DNA of 64,000 nucleotides from Nymphaea colorata (GCF_008831285.2 NC_045141.1:20394848-20458847), one strand, 5' to 3'. Positions 29,052 to 42,642 are shown, counted from the stretch's first letter. Made by a program: numbers and translations. The notes: generated by a model not told the origin, from the sequence alone.

Positions 29052-29057
29052 TATAAA
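29052..29057 (+). promoter_or_regulatory. Candidate TATA box of EMB1270
   Basis: TATAAA on the plus strand, 233 nt before the chosen start codon. This predicts a leader of about 200 nt. Confidence 0.45.
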
Positions 29058-29111
29058 CTAATACGAATCAGAGTAAGCTTTTCCTTATATCAGAAAACTC
29101 CGGATGGAGTT

Positions 29112-29351
29112 ATGATTCTCAATTTCTGGCGACATCCGAACCGCTTCGGGCAAGATATTTTCCCTTCTCATGGAGGAAGAAATCTTCCCTCTGGGATGAT
29201 ATCCTGTGGAAGGCAGCCCCCAGTTGCGGTAGTTTCATTTTCTTCCCCTCCTTTGTTTCTTCTTCCTCTTGCTTCTCTCGTTCTTCACCATGGTTTGCAC
29301 AGGCTCGCCGCTACCATGTTCGTTGCCGTCAAACGCGCTCTGCCCAAATGA
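29112..29351 (+). other. Upstream ORF overlapping the EMB1270 start codon
   Basis: A 79-codon ATG frame beginning MILNFWRHPN that runs past the EMB1270 ATG at 29290 in another frame. A minimal uORF (ATG, two codons, stop) at 29104-29115 precedes and overlaps it. Both would lie in the mRNA if transcription starts near 29085. Confidence 0.45.
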
Positions 29352-32300
29352 TTTGCCTCCCTATAGACTATGCCCAACAGCCACTAACACCATCACCAGC
29401 GTACGCTCCTCTCTGGACTCATCTTCTTCTTCAACAACTCTGGAGCAAACTAATGTCCAAGATCAGTTTAGGTATAGCAGAGCATCGCCGTCCGTACGAT
29501 GGCCGCACCTCAAATTCGAGGGCACCACCACTACCAACAAGAGCAGAACAGGCGCACCAAGTCTTCTCGTGGAGGAACCTGGGTCAGACTATTCAACCAT
29601 CGATTCGGGTAGTGCTGGATTGGAGCAGAGTTCTCAGAATGTAGAGCGAGAGGCTGCAAAGACAGGGGGTTCTGATGCTGTGAATGAAATTGGTGGTTCG
29701 GTGGAGTCGCAAAATGAGAAGGATGAAGTTCTACCTTCTCGCAGCAGAACCAAGATCAAGAAGATGAACAAGTTGGCGCTCAAGAGGGCGAAGGATTGGA
29801 TGCAGAGGGTTCAGTTCGTGACGGACGAGATACTGAATCTGCGACCGGACGAGTTCGTCGCCGACGTGTTGGACCGCCGGAAGGTTCAGATGTCGCCGAC
29901 GGATTACTGCTTTGTGGTGAAGTGGGTGGGGAAGTCGAATTGGCAGAGAGCGCTGGAGATTTATGAGTGGCTGAATCTCAAGCATTGGTATACTCCTAGC
30001 CCCCGCATGCTAGCTACTATTCTAGCTGTGCTTGGCAAGGCCAACCAAGAAGCTCTCGCGGAGGAGATTTTCGAGAGGGTGGAGCCGGGGATCGGGAATG
30101 TTGTTCAGGTGTACAATTCGATGATGGGAGTTCATGCCAGGCACGGCCGTTTCGGTAAGGTCCAGGAACTGTTCGACTTGATGAGGTCTAGAGGCTGTGA
30201 GCCGGATCTAGTGAGCTTCAATACCTTGATCAATGCTCGCGCCAAGTCGGGGATGATGCCTTCTGGTTCTGCTCTGGAGCTTCTGTCTGACGTAAGAAGA
30301 TCCGGTCTTCAACCCGATACGATTACTTATAATACTTTGATTAGTGCGTGCTCCTTGGGGTCGAACTTGGAGGATGCGATTAAGGTCTATCGGGAGATGG
30401 AAGCTAAAGGTTGCCAACCAGATCTCTGGACCTACAATGCCATGATTTCTGTTTATGGTCGAGCCGGAATGGCGAAGCAGGCCGAGTTGCTGTTCCACGA
30501 GCTGGGGAGGAGAGGCTTCTACCCAGACGCAGTGACGTTTAATTCGCTCTTGTACGCGTTTGCAAGAGATGGGAATGCTGAAAAAATTGACAGTATCCGG
30601 AAAAAAATGGTGGAATATGGATCTAAGTTGGACGAGATTTCATACAACACCCTTATTCACATGCATGGAAAACAAGGTAGGCATGACTTAGCGTTTCAAT
30701 TGTATAAAGATATGAAATTAGCTGGTTGCAATCCTGATGCTGTCACGTACACGGTGCTAATAGATTCACTTGGTAAAACTGATCAGATATCGGAAGCTGC
30801 AGATGTGCTGCTGGAGATGATTGATTCAGGAGTGAAGCCAACGTTACATACATTTAGTGCATTGATTTGTGGGTACGCAAAGGCTGGGATGCGTGAGGAA
30901 GCTAAGAGAACTTTCGAGCAGATGGTGAGCTATGGAATAAAGCCGGATTCATTAGCCTATTCAGTCGTTTTGGATGTAATATTGAGGTCCAATGATACTG
31001 CAAAAGCTTTGATTATTTATCAGCGAATGCTTAGAGATGGTTTCAGGCCAGACAGAAATCTTTATACATTCATGATACAGATGTTTTCTAAAGAAAACAA
31101 ACACGGAGATGTGGAGAAAATGATCCAGGATTTAAAGGAAATTCATAGTGTGGATCCAAGTGAAATCTGTACCGTTCTTGTTAATGCACAATGCTATGAT
31201 CGCGCCTCTGAATTTTTGAAGATTGCTGTAAGACAGGGCAGGGAGCCTGATCAGAGTAACTTGTTATCTATCTTGAATTCACATCTTTCATTGAACAGAC
31301 ACACGGATGCAGAAGAACTCATTAATTTTCTGAAAGAGCAAGCGCCGGCCGCTTACTCTTTAGTGCGTGAGGCATTGATCCTTGTGCACTGTAAATCTCA
31401 TCGGTTGGAAGCTGCTATGGAAGAGTATCATCAACTTCGTGGCATTGGTGATGTTAGCGTTGCTGTTTATGAATGCCTGATCCTATGCTGTGAAGAGATG
31501 GAATCATACGCTAACTGCTCTCAGCTGTTCTCTGATATGAGATTTTATGGTGTGGAACCCACAAAAGAGAGTTATAGACGTGTTGCTGTTGCATATTGCA
31601 AATTGGGTTTTCCTGAAACAGCACATCACTTGATTCAAATGGCAGAACAGGCTAATATCCATTTTGAGGATTTCTCTTTATATGTCACTCTAATCGAGTC
31701 ATATGGTAAGTTAAAGCTGTGGCAAAGATCAGAAAGTGTTGTTGGTGTACTAAGGCAATCTTCCGCCGTTGATAGAAAGGTCTGGAATGCTTTAATTAAT
31801 GCGTATGCTTTCAATGGTTGCTATGAGCAGGCGAGGGCAGTTTTTAATAAAATGATGAAGGATGGTCCATCGCCAACTGTGGAATCAATAAATGGTCTAA
31901 TGCAGGCTCTGATTAATGCCGAGAGGATAGATGAGCTTTATGTTATTGTCGAGGAGTTACAGGAGATGGGATTTAAAATAAGTAAAAGTACAATACTCTT
32001 GATGCTTGATTCTTTTGCAAGATCAGGAAACATATTCGAGGTCAAGAAGATATATCATGGAATGAAAACTGCTGGATATCTGCCAACGATGCATCTTTAC
32101 AGGAGCATGATTGGATTGTTTTCAAAAGGCAAACGAGTTAGAGATGTCGAAGCAATGGTGGCTGAAATGAAGGAAGCAGGCTTTAAGCCCGATCTTTCAA
32201 TTCTAAATTATACGCTTAGGCTCTACACGGAGATCTCAGATTTCAGAAAGACCATAGAGGTTTATAATCAAATTAGGAAAGCTGGATATGAAGCCAACGA

Positions 32301-34733
32301 AGATACTTATAATACCATTATATGCATGTACAGTAATGACCTTAGAGCAGAAGAGGCGTTTTCTTTGTTGCATGAAATGATGGAAAAGGGATTGCAGCCT
32401 AAGTTGGAGTCCTACAAGCGTTTACTTTGGGCATGTGGGAGGCAGCAGCTTTGGGACTTGGCTGAAGATCTATTCCAAGATATGATTTCAAAGGGATGCA
32501 AAACAGATCGTGCTCTTTATCATATGATGATGAAAATCTACAGAAAGTCGGGGAACCATGTTAAAGCTGAAAACGTGCTTCTTTTAATGAAAGATGCAAA
32601 CATCGAACCAACTGTAGCAACAATGCATATGCTGATGGACTCCTATGGCATGGCTGGACAACCCACCGAAGCAGAAAATGTTCTTAATAGCTTGAAAACT
32701 TCGGGCTTAATTATCGGTATGGCACCCTATGCTTCTGTCATCGAAGCTTATCTCAAGGCTGGTGATCATACATCCGGCATTGGAAAGCTACTCGAGATGA
32801 AGAAAGATGGTTTGGAGCCAGACTACAGAATATGGACTTGCTTCATAAGAGCCGCAAGTTTGTCTCAGCATTCCAGCGAAGCACTTGAACTTCTAAATTC
32901 TTTGCAGAATGCTGGGTTTGATCTGCCTGTCAGGTGTGGCCTTTTTCCCTTTCTGTTGCTTGGCCTTGAAATTGTCAAACTTCCCTAATGGTGATGCCTT
33001 GCATGCCTGTTTGTTTACATACTGTGGGAAGATGGATTTATTTATTTATTTATCTTTCCCTTAGACTCTTGACAGAGAAAGCTGAAACATTGGTCCGGGA
33101 GGTTGATCTTGTTCTTACCAAATTACAATCTCTTGAAGCCCATGCTGCCTTCATATTTGTCAATGCTTTGGAAGATCTTCTTTGGGCATTTGAACGGCGG
33201 GCTACAGCTTCATGGGTTTTCCAATTAGCAGTTAGTAAAAGTATATATGGCCATGATGTTTTCAGGTATGTAATTGCCTTTCTGCATTAGAGATGGAATA
33301 TGGTAAGTTCAGACTTTTGGTTCCAAAAGCCTTTTAGTGGAAATAAACAATAATAGATCTATTCATATATTTGAACTACGTGAAAATCCTTGAAATGGAC
33401 TTCAACATCATGCTTGTCTACAGAACAGCTGTAGACAACAAAGGGTATTGATTGGCCTAATCTAAACCTAATAATGCATATCTTTTATGGTCTTCAGGTA
33501 ACTGATCTGCTCCGCCCCAACAATGGGGCATAATGTTGAGTTCTCTCTGTGAACCAACCATGGGGTGTAAAGCTCAGTGTGTATAACATTCATATTACCA
33601 ATTAAGCAGGGCAATAAGCCTGATTGAACCAAACTGGAAAACCCAATCTAGACTTCTTTGTAATTATTTCTATCAGAGACTCGGACGGTTGGACCACTTT
33701 ATACATTACAGTAGCATAATTTTTAATTTAGTTATTGGGATGGTGTTTAGCTGACCAGAAAAAATGTCAGGAGACTCGTTTCTTAGTGACCTGCAAAGGT
33801 GACCTTCTGTCAATATCCAGTGAAAACAAGTCATGATTTTTCTTTATACATAATGATTTTTTTCTGCCAATTGTGAGGACCTTATTCTTTTCATGAATTA
33901 GTATATGAGAGTTATCCTTTTATTTTGTCTGTCGCAGGGTAGCTGAGAAGGATTGGGGAGCTGATTTCAGGAAACTTTCACCTGGTGCCGCTCTTGTTGG
34001 CTTAACTTTGTGGCTTGATCACATGCAGGTTAAATTTCACATTTGAGGCATTTATTAAGTTTCCTTTTTTTGAAAAGCACCTTGTGAAATATTCGAAGCG
34101 TCACTATAGGTAAGTTAAAATTAACATGTATGACGTGTTTTTCCTGATGCTTCCTTTTATTTATTTCAGGATGCATCATTACAAGGTTCTCCGGAATCTC
34201 CAAAATCAGTTGTTTTAATAACAGGAACTGCAGAGTATAACAGAATCTCACTCAGCAAGACCATCAAAGCTTATCTTTGGGAAATGGGTTCGCCATTCCT
34301 ACCTTGTAAAACTCGAACTGGGCTCCTTATAGCAAAGGCACATTCTCTGAGGATGTGGTTGAAGGATTCTGCCTTCTGCATGGACCTAGAACTGAGAGAT
34401 GTTTCAACACTACCTGAGCTGAACTCCATGCAGCTCTATGAAGGAGCTTTTATGAGAGCAGGTCTAGTTCCCGCGTTCAGAGAAATTCACGAAGGGCTTG
34501 GAGAAGTGAGACCAAAGAAATTTGCCAAGCTGGCCTTGCTGACTGATGAGAAGAGGGACAAGTTCATTGCGGCAGATATAAAAGGCAGGCAGGAAAAGTT
34601 GGAGAAGAAGAAGAGGGGTGGCTTGTTAAATCTAAGGAAGAGACACAAGCGTCATGGGAGGAGACTTGTCGGGAGAAGTATGCCACCACGTGAGGAATTT
34701 GGTGCCTCTGCTAAGAAAGAGGCTGTGAGATGA
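29290..34733 (+). CDS. EMB1270: EMB1270-type chloroplast pentatricopeptide repeat protein, complete
   Basis: Four exons (29290-32933, 33065-33265, 33938-34028, 34170-34733) join in frame to 1499 residues, near the 1440 of Arabidopsis At3g18110. The start ATG has ideal ACCATGG context. The N-terminus is Ser/Pro/Thr-rich, like a plastid transit peptide. A conserved basic stretch (KIKKMNKLALKRAKDW) precedes more than twenty P-type PPR motifs such as YNTLISACSLGSNLEDAIKV, reaching about residue 1210. Exons 2-4 encode the C-terminal region, with a degenerate SMR-like segment (LITGTAEYN) near residues 1290-1375 and a very Lys/Arg-rich tail. P-class PPR proteins bind organellar RNA; the Arabidopsis protein is reported to act in chloroplast group II intron splicing and is embryo-essential. 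All three introns are GT-AG. Confidence 0.95.
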
Positions 34734-37700
34734 GCATGGCTGCATTATTCATCCTCAGGTTGGTGAGCCTCGGGTTGGTCATGAGTTTACTTTCTCACCG
34801 CCCCAAGCCCGGGCGTGAGTCTTGTATGATTGAAGTCCGAAGGGACTTGGCATCTGAAGCGAGATCGAGTTCCTGGGTTTCGAAACCAACGGGAATTGCA
34901 TCTTGTGCAGGTGATATGGAGAGCATGGGCCAGCCAACCTGAAAGCAGTATGATGGGAGTCTGGTTGAGTTTCCGAATTTGACTTTGATGCTACTAGACC
35001 AGAGCCTCTGTTGTTGATTCTAAATTCGTTTACCGGCTTATGGAGCAGTCAACCGTGCCACTGATTCTGATCCTAGGGAGAATTCATGGCTAAGAGCGTT
35101 TTGCAGATTTTATGGTGCTGCGACATTCTATCCCAACTTCTGGTCAGTTTGCATTGAGATCACATGGACCTTGAGATGTATAGGTGATGTTGAGGAAGCA
35201 TCTTTCGTGTCAAACATGTGCTATATCATATGGATCGGGCTTTTATTTTGACATACTGCAATGACAGATTACAGGATTCATCAGACAACTGATTATTTCT
35301 GTTGATCCTCATTTACCAAAATGCTTACTTCTGCAACCATTCAGTTGGCTTCCGATCTGCATTCCTGAAGTTTAAAAGTGATCTAACAGTCACACAACAA
35401 ATGACAGGATGTCTGGAACTAATTAGACATTACTTTGTTCATGCTGGAAATCGGTTCATATGGGTCGGTCTGAACAATCACAATCCAGCAAATCGTATGT
35501 TACATGTCAAAACTTTTTCTATAAGAAAGCTAGTGCTCAGTTGTCCTGGTGGTTTGAGGTTTGCCTGTTGTCCATTTGTTCTGGTCAGTCATGTCACGTA
35601 GGCTGTGGACGGGTTAAAACTACCTCTATAGAGAAGGAAAAGAAAGAAAACGGAAAGGTCCTTTGTTCGTCCAACTCTTTCGGCTTCATCATAAGGATAT
35701 TGTACTGAGTGGGGATTCAGTATAAAGCCTTATCTAGAATCTTATGTAGGAGTGTTACTTAAATCTCGGAAATTTTAATAAAGTTGAACTCTATATAAAT
35801 GATCTACTTGGTCGATTCGGCCAGACTCGACTCTTGAGCATTAGATATATGTTGAAAAAATTTATAGCCTTACAAGGGTGGACTCTTAGGAGACTTCCAA
35901 AAGTTAATATTTGCTAGGAGAAAAAAGGCAGAGTCGGAGGTAATTCTTATCAAAGTAGCCCTTTCAGTTGCCTCATCTAGATGATTAAATTCGACACAAA
36001 GAACCATAAATTTTGAGACTCAAAGGCTGATACCTTGTCAAAGCTATTAGATATTCCAACTGCACCCAATTAACATGTAGGATTCTTATCAGTGCACCAG
36101 AATTTGCTAACTCATACCATCTCCAATTTGCCGCGGTGATTATACTCTCTCTCTCTCTCCCTCTCTCTCTCTCTCTCACACACACACACGCACCCGTGCC
36201 CACACACTCGGAGCTTCATTATCATTGATCAAGGTCTCTATCTTTTTCTCTCTCCTCTTTTGCCGAATGCTAAATTCTTGCGCTTCGTTATATGAAGCCT
36301 TTACTCAAAATGAGCGTTAATCAATCAAATGCTCTTTAGAGTCGATTATTTCAAAAGAGTTGGTTCCATCTTTGCCAGAAAAGCCTTAACCTCGTGCTGA
36401 CAAAAGCCCAACATGTTATCCGAGAAAGATGAACCCCATCATTTCTTTAGATAGCTAAACTTGGGTTGAGCAAATACCCACCAGTTCATGTCAAACAATC
36501 ACTTCATACGTTGAACTCTTCATCCTTCTTCAACTTCTACTTTAGGCCTAACTTCCATCCAAGTTAATGATGCACTTGTCGGCAAGATGCCACCAATTTG
36601 TTTGTCAAAGATTGAGGAATTTCAAGTGCTTCAAAAAGGAGAAATGGAAGATAGTCAGCATCATTCTTTAATGGTTTAGACGACGTTAATAATTGGTCGT
36701 GGTCCTTAAGGTGAAAAGGAAAAGATAAAGCAACGCACATCAAAGATTCAAAATATGGGGACAATTCGTTGGTATGTGTCTTATAATTTCATGACTCTAA
36801 GATTTAACCTTAGCATCTTGTACCGCTGGGACTGCAAGTTATTAGTAGGCCATCGCCACCGCTAAATACTGCACTATCAACTTCATCTTTAAAGCGATCT
36901 CCAAAAGGGTTCGCACCAGCGATCAATCTCCATTTCGAGTTTATGGGGCATCATTGATCATCTCATTATGTTGTAAAGAGGAAGACACCAATATACAAGT
37001 TGAATCATAGCAATCACAGGGATGCGTGAAGGCTTCGACTCTCATCTGGGTAGTAGTAGAATGAAATATTCATTCCTTTCACCCAAAATTTTCATCCTTA
37101 GAATGGGTTTGGAGAATTCTGTGCATATGTAAAGTTGTGTTATCTCTTGGGTTTGAATTACTTTTCACTGGTGAATTGTTCACCTGCAGAAATTTCTGCG
37201 GGGAACTTCCTTCCGCATTCAAAGCCGCCCAAAATAAATTTAAGCAATAAATTTTCAAGACCGAGTAAAAGGGCCGACGTTTTCCACGCGGAGTGAAACT
37301 TGATTGAGACCTCCACTACCCAGAGTTTTCAACTTGGCACCTTTCATTATCACAGGAGATTGGGGCCTTCAACTTATAATTCTTATTGTGGCGGATGCTT
37401 TATTAGGTGTCCCCCAAGATTAGTCAATAAGCAGAAATTTAATCAACTGATTTCCAATGATTTAACCAAGTCGACATTAACCTTGATTTTCTCATTGTAA
37501 ATGATCTTAAATTATAGATCTGTTAGACTCTCTCTCTCTCTCTCTAAAAGATAAGAAAAAGCAATAGACAAACCGTGCGTGCGTAACTTTCAAGAGCATG
37601 GAGAATTCATTTTGCATACTTCCATCTTTTTGGAACAACCATTCAGCGTTGAAGTGCAGCAAGATTGAGTGTTAAAAGCAAAATTTTCTCATTCAAGTTT

Positions 37701-38217
37701 CAAGGCTAAGGATCCTCCCAGTGGATCACCTTGGCCTGGCCCAGCCTATTGATGACCGGCCAACCGCCTTTGACCACTAAGACATGTCCAACCTGATAAG
37801 CCCATACAACAGCTCATAATGCTTCTTACGTTTCATGACCTTATGTGTGCGTTTATCTTAACAGCTCTAATTATATCTTTTATTTCTTCACTTGACTCTT
37901 GAAAGAAAACAAGAAATAGAACGATTCTCTTTATGCGTTTTTATTTTTCTCTCATTCTTTCCTTTTTCTTTTGTTTTTTTTTTTTGGTGGCTTTCACGAC
38001 TATATTCTCTCGCCCTGCTATTGGTGGATCCTAGAAACAAAAAAGAACTTGAAAAATACAGTTTTATTTAAAGTTGATAAGTTGCTTGTTACAAGTTAAG
38101 CTGACCTTTGCAAGCATGGAAAGCACAAAGATGAAATTGAGTTGTCACACAACCATACATGTTTATCTTGGCCTCCCATGCAACCAGCGGGGAAGCTAGA
38201 AATTTGTTGCTGAGGAC

Positions 38218-38395
38218 ACTAGTGGAGCCAGAATTTTTTTCTTGTGGGGGCACTATTCAATACCTTTAATTTCTTTGAGACACTTACATGTATAACAATC
38301 AAATATATCAAAACATTAACATATATATTAAACTAATTTTATGAGGCTGGTGTAGGCAACTACCCGCATCAACCACAATGTGGCTAAGCCACTGG
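38218..38395. mobile_element. Short TIR element, GTGGCGGAGCCA family, copy 1
   Basis: About 178 bp. It starts AGTGGAGCCAGAATTTTTT and ends TGGCTAAGCCACTGG; the reverse complement of the end, CCAGTGGCTTAGCCA, mirrors the start. It contains GGGGGCACTATTCAA near the left end and GCTGGTGTAGGCAACTACCC near the right. Two related copies lie at about 39226 and 61772. Confidence 0.45.
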
Positions 38396-39225
38396 CAAAG
38401 GAGCACATTAAAGCGCACCTGGCATGGTGGGGCTAGCTCGTATGGTTGGTCAGAGGACTCAAATCCATTTTCCATTTGAAACGTATAGGCTCTACCTTCA
38501 TGTATAACTTAGCTGGCCAGATTAAAGTATGTAAGAAGACATGTCTCTAGTTTGATTCTTGTGGACGTTTTGCTCTTGCCTGTGTTAAGGTGATCTGACA
38601 CAACACCTAAGTTGAAGGGTGTACCACCGCCACTGCCACTGCTGATGTCGACACAGCTCAGAACCCGAAATGGAGTGGGGAAGTCGATGGCCTTCGGGCT
38701 TCAATGTGGGTGATAAGGATGAGCCTCTTGCTCACCCAAAAAATACATGGGCAGGTAAAAATGAGTTGTCATAGCTTCAATCATGCAAGAAGAAGAAGAG
38801 AGAGAAGGGAGGCATGATCTAAAAGTGGGACATGCAATCTGTGGGCATAAAACGGATCGTTGTTGCTGCAGCATCTGCAAAGTCAGGTTAGTAATGAGTC
38901 CAAAACAAGCCTGCTGCAGCAGTGCCAGATCTATAAAATCTAAGCATGGTGGACACAAGTGATACAGTGAGATAAGAAAACATTGATTGCTGAGAAGAAA
39001 AACTCATGCAGTTAAGAAGAGAAAATCACCAAACAATGACCTCTGACCAGCATCAATGATCAATGAAGAATGGGGCCACACAGATAGAGAGAGAGAGAGA
39101 GAGAGAGAGGGAGGTGGTAGGTGCTGCCAAGATAAGGTTTTGTTTTCTAATATAATAAAGACAGGCCGCTTCAGGGAAGAAGAAACCATTTCAGACCATC
39201 TGTAGCTTTTTTTCCGAAAGCTGCA

Positions 39226-39330
39226 TGGTGGCGGAGCTAGAATTTTTTTTTTTTTAACCGGGGTTTCAAAAGTTTTGACTAGGGCCTAGTGAGAATTTTG
39301 ATATATTTAGCGGTGCTTGAGCCAAGAATG
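39226..39330. mobile_element. Fragment of the same TIR element, copy 2
   Basis: Begins GGTGGCGGAGCTAGAATTTT, the intact form of the left end, followed by a T-run and a GGGGTTTCAAAAGTTTT segment. No right end was found, so this is a truncated copy. The right limit is approximate. Confidence 0.35.
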
Positions 39331-41140
39331 TTGCACATATATCTTATTAGTTTTCTATAAATGTAGTTTTTAGATTAGAACATAAAAGATTATATCATCA
39401 ACAGGCATTGCACATGACGTGCATGGTAGATCTGATAAAAAAATGCGCCCATGTATAAAGTTAACGCATATTTACCTGCTTTATTTTGGAGGCTATTTAT
39501 TCAACATAGAAAAACAAGACTTTAAAGTGATTGACAATTTGCTTTACACATAGCATGGCAGGAACTAAAAGGGCATAAAGTCAAGAGGCAGAGAAGGGGT
39601 CAGTTCCTTTTAGCAGTTTCATATGAGTCAAAGCCCTAGAGAGGGAATGGGGTTTTGACTAGATCTAATGTCAAATCTACCTCTCTAGGGTTAAAGATAC
39701 ATAAAAAATATAAAAATTTTAAAGAAAAGGAACATGAAAAAAGTGAGCAAACCAAAAGCCCTTGTTTGAGAACAGTGACAAACCATGACAACACAAGCAG
39801 CATCCAAGGCCATATCTTTTTTCTGGGTCACATGGAAAAAAGTCAAAAATGCAGAAATATTAGGCATATACAATATTTTATTGGGGAGGTGTTGGAAACT
39901 TTCCCACTGAAGCAGGGAGAAAAGAGGATACCCATTTTTCTTTTTCATTTTTTTTTTACTAAAATCTTTGTCAAATAATTGTTTTATATGATAATTTTTT
40001 TTAAGGAAAAAGTTACTCTAAAAAAACTCTATGTAGACTTTGTTGTTCACGTAGCAGCATAAAATCTCGAAGATACTCTTTGTGCCTGATAAAAACATAT
40101 GGAACGTTTAGTAGTTGGAATAATTTGTGAGTGTTTTATAAATTTATAAATTTAATTCGAGCTATAAACTTATTTTAGTTTTGATTTTAAGACAAATTTA
40201 TGAAACTTATACAAGATGTTTTATTTACCAAAAGACTTATAAAAATTTAATGTAACTAATCAAATTGATCTTTAGGTAGTTATAGACCTTGAAAGAAAAA
40301 GAGAGGTGGGCTCTTCGTTCATCCGAGCCACGGCAGCAACTTTTAGAGAGAGAAAAAGAAGCTTTTTCTTTGTCAAAGCGTTTTGACAAACACAAACGTA
40401 TAAAAAAAAAAAAATTAAGAAATGAAAAAGCAAAGGGAGAGGGGAGGGGCTCGTGGGGAGCGTTGAAAGAGCGTTAAAGATGACACTTTTTTTTTTTCTC
40501 TCATCTCCTTCTTCCATGGCCGACCTCTTCCTCCATCTCTCTCCCCCACACGCACGCATGTTCTCTCTCTGTATCTTTCTCCTTCATCTCTCACTTCGCT
40601 TTTGATTTTTCCTTTTCCTTCTCTTGCAAAGCCCGAGGCACAGCCGAGTGGAATGTCAGCCGAAAATTCGGCCTTCCCAACCACATACACTTTGGCTTCT
40701 TCCTCCTTCCTCCTTATTCCTTTCCTTCTTTTCTCTCACCGATTCAAACTGGTAATCAAAGCCAACAATGGCTTCTCTTCATAGTTTGAGCCTCATAGTC
40801 TGCACTGTTGTTACTAAAATGTTGTAGTTTCTGAACATGTTTCAAAGGGGAAGCCAGATTGATGGGTTTTCTTTCTTCTGTAAATGGTTGGAGTTGAACT
40901 TTGGCCTTCTTCAACTTTAATGCCACCTTGAACATCTTGCACTGCCTTATCGCTCTATCTGCAGCTTAAACATCGCTCAAGATCGCACATTATCTTCTCT
41001 TTAGAACGGGGCAGCATATACATATTTTGCTTTTCTGATTCATCTTTTAAAAATTAGATTACTTTAGTTAACTTACTGTAAGACAGAAAGCAGGCGGAAT
41101 CTGCTGGTCTCTATATAGCTAAGTGTTTTTGTTTGGACTT

Positions 41141-41142
<2 letters not shown>

Positions 41143-41202
<60 letters not shown>
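41143..41202. repeat. Compound (CT)n-(TA)n microsatellite
   Basis: About 30 bp of CT runs directly into about 29 bp of TA. Confidence 0.95.
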
Positions 41203-41206
<4 letters not shown>

Positions 41207-41755
41207 TAAAGTATAAGCTGCATGATAGTTTGATAGCTGTCAAAACTCCAGTGCAAAGGTCGGTTTTCGGTTGAGCTGTGACAACTACTAGAGTTGAAAC
41301 CAGTGTTCGTAGCTCGTACTAAGCCTGTTTATAACATTAACCAACTTCATCTTCTAGACTTTCATTAATGCATGACAATGCTACAAGCAGCACAAATCAT
41401 TTACGTTCATCTTCACTCATAACAAAAATTTCAAAGTTTTTTTTTTTTTTTTTTGCATGGGTCGTGGGTGATTAACATACTAATTCAATAAATAAATTTC
41501 AAAGAACTCATTAAATATTTGGCACTCGATCGATGGAAACAAGAGCACATAAAAGTAGGAAATACCGCATGCAGCTGAGAACAGAGTGTTTCAGTCCTGT
41601 TCCTCAAAATGAAGGATCGTTCGTCCACTAGGGAACCATCTGCACCCCTTTTCTCAAATCTAATAAGCACCACTTGATCTCATGTTCACTTTTTCCTTGA
41701 AAAGAAGGACAACCTGCAGATCTACCATGGTAGGATCTTCGTCCTTCCGTAAGAT

Positions 41756-41781
41756 GTATATATATATATATATATATATAT
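41756..41781. repeat. (TA)n microsatellite
   Basis: Pure TA run of about 26 bp, upstream of the F-box transcription unit. Confidence 0.95.
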
Positions 41782-42556
41782 GTTCAAGTTATAAGAAGAT
41801 CATACAAGTGTTAAATAGCCTTAAATCTCTGAATCTAAAATAATGTTTCTCCCCTAAACGCATCTTAAGAAAGCCTGAGATCTCTTCAATAGAAAAAAAA
41901 GAAAGCATTTAAGAAGATCCATCACTTCAAAAAAACTGGTTTCCTCTTTGGTCGTATGTGATTCTAAGTCTGGATATCTGGTAATTGTGAAGCATGTAAA
42001 ATACTTTTCGACATTTTTTTCCATCCAAAAAAGAGGAATAATCATTCTAAAAAGAAATGACTTGCCCCCTCTGTTTAGGGGTTGAAAGGGAATGGACTCC
42101 ATGGTGGGGGCAGTTACGTGGTTTCGAGCAAAAGCGGGTGCGTTTTGGCGAAGGAAACGAACGGTCAACGGGTTGGGGGGCTCTCTCGGGTGAGGGAAGG
42201 GGGCGGGACCCACGCACACGCACACGCGCCCGGTGGGCGTGTTCGTGGGGCTTGGAAGAGCGAGAAAAGGGTGGGGCCCGCGGCGGTGGGTGGAGCAATT
42301 GCCTCCTTCCTCTCTCTCTCTCTCTCTCTTCTCCTGAGTTCAGACAGAAAGAGTGAGCGAAAGAGAAGAGAGAAAGGGGAGGAAAATCAAAAGAAAGGAA
42401 AAGGAACAAGGAGGAGGAAAAAAAAAAGTAGAAAGAGAAATTGGAGGGGAGGAGGGGTTCTCTCGTTCCTCACATCTCCCTCCTCCCTTCCTTCTTCTTC
42501 CTCTTTTGCCTTTTTATCCCTTGTTCGATTGGATTGGGATTCCTTGGGAGGGACAG

Positions 42557-42558
<2 letters not shown>

Positions 42559-42594
<36 letters not shown>
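42559..42594 (+). repeat. (CT)n microsatellite in the F-box leader
   Basis: About 36 bp of pure CT that runs straight into an ATG. Long CT tracts are common in plant 5'UTRs. Confidence 0.9.
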
Positions 42595-42596
<2 letters not shown>

Positions 42597-42642
42597 GGCG
42601 CCGGGTGTGGCATCGGATGCTCAAAGCAACCGAACCTCCTAA
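42595..42642 (+). other. 15-codon uORF in the F-box leader
   Basis: ATG to TAA encoding MAPGVASDAQSNRTS, starting at the base after the CT repeat. If the leader model is right, ribosomes meet it before the main start. Confidence 0.4.

Larger units (their letters stand above)
34734..42300. other. 7.5-kb gene-poor interval
   Basis: The first few hundred bases are probably EMB1270 3'UTR. The rest holds microsatellites (CT/CA at about 36145-36190, CT at 37530-37546, GA at 39086-39110), two worn TIR-element copies and a CT-rich stretch at 40490-40780 that resembles a plant leader with a short ATG frame at 40652. No recognisable protein is present. Confidence 0.4.

Noticed and set aside
29269-29289. 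Starting EMB1270 seven codons earlier
   Set aside because: The codon at 29269 is TTG. The first in-frame ATG, at 29290, has perfect ACCATGG context.
38430-38580. tRNA-derived SINE
   Set aside because: There is an A-box-like TAGCTCGTATGGTTGG and a weak B-box-like TTTGATTC, but they are far too distant and no poly-A tail or target duplication was seen.
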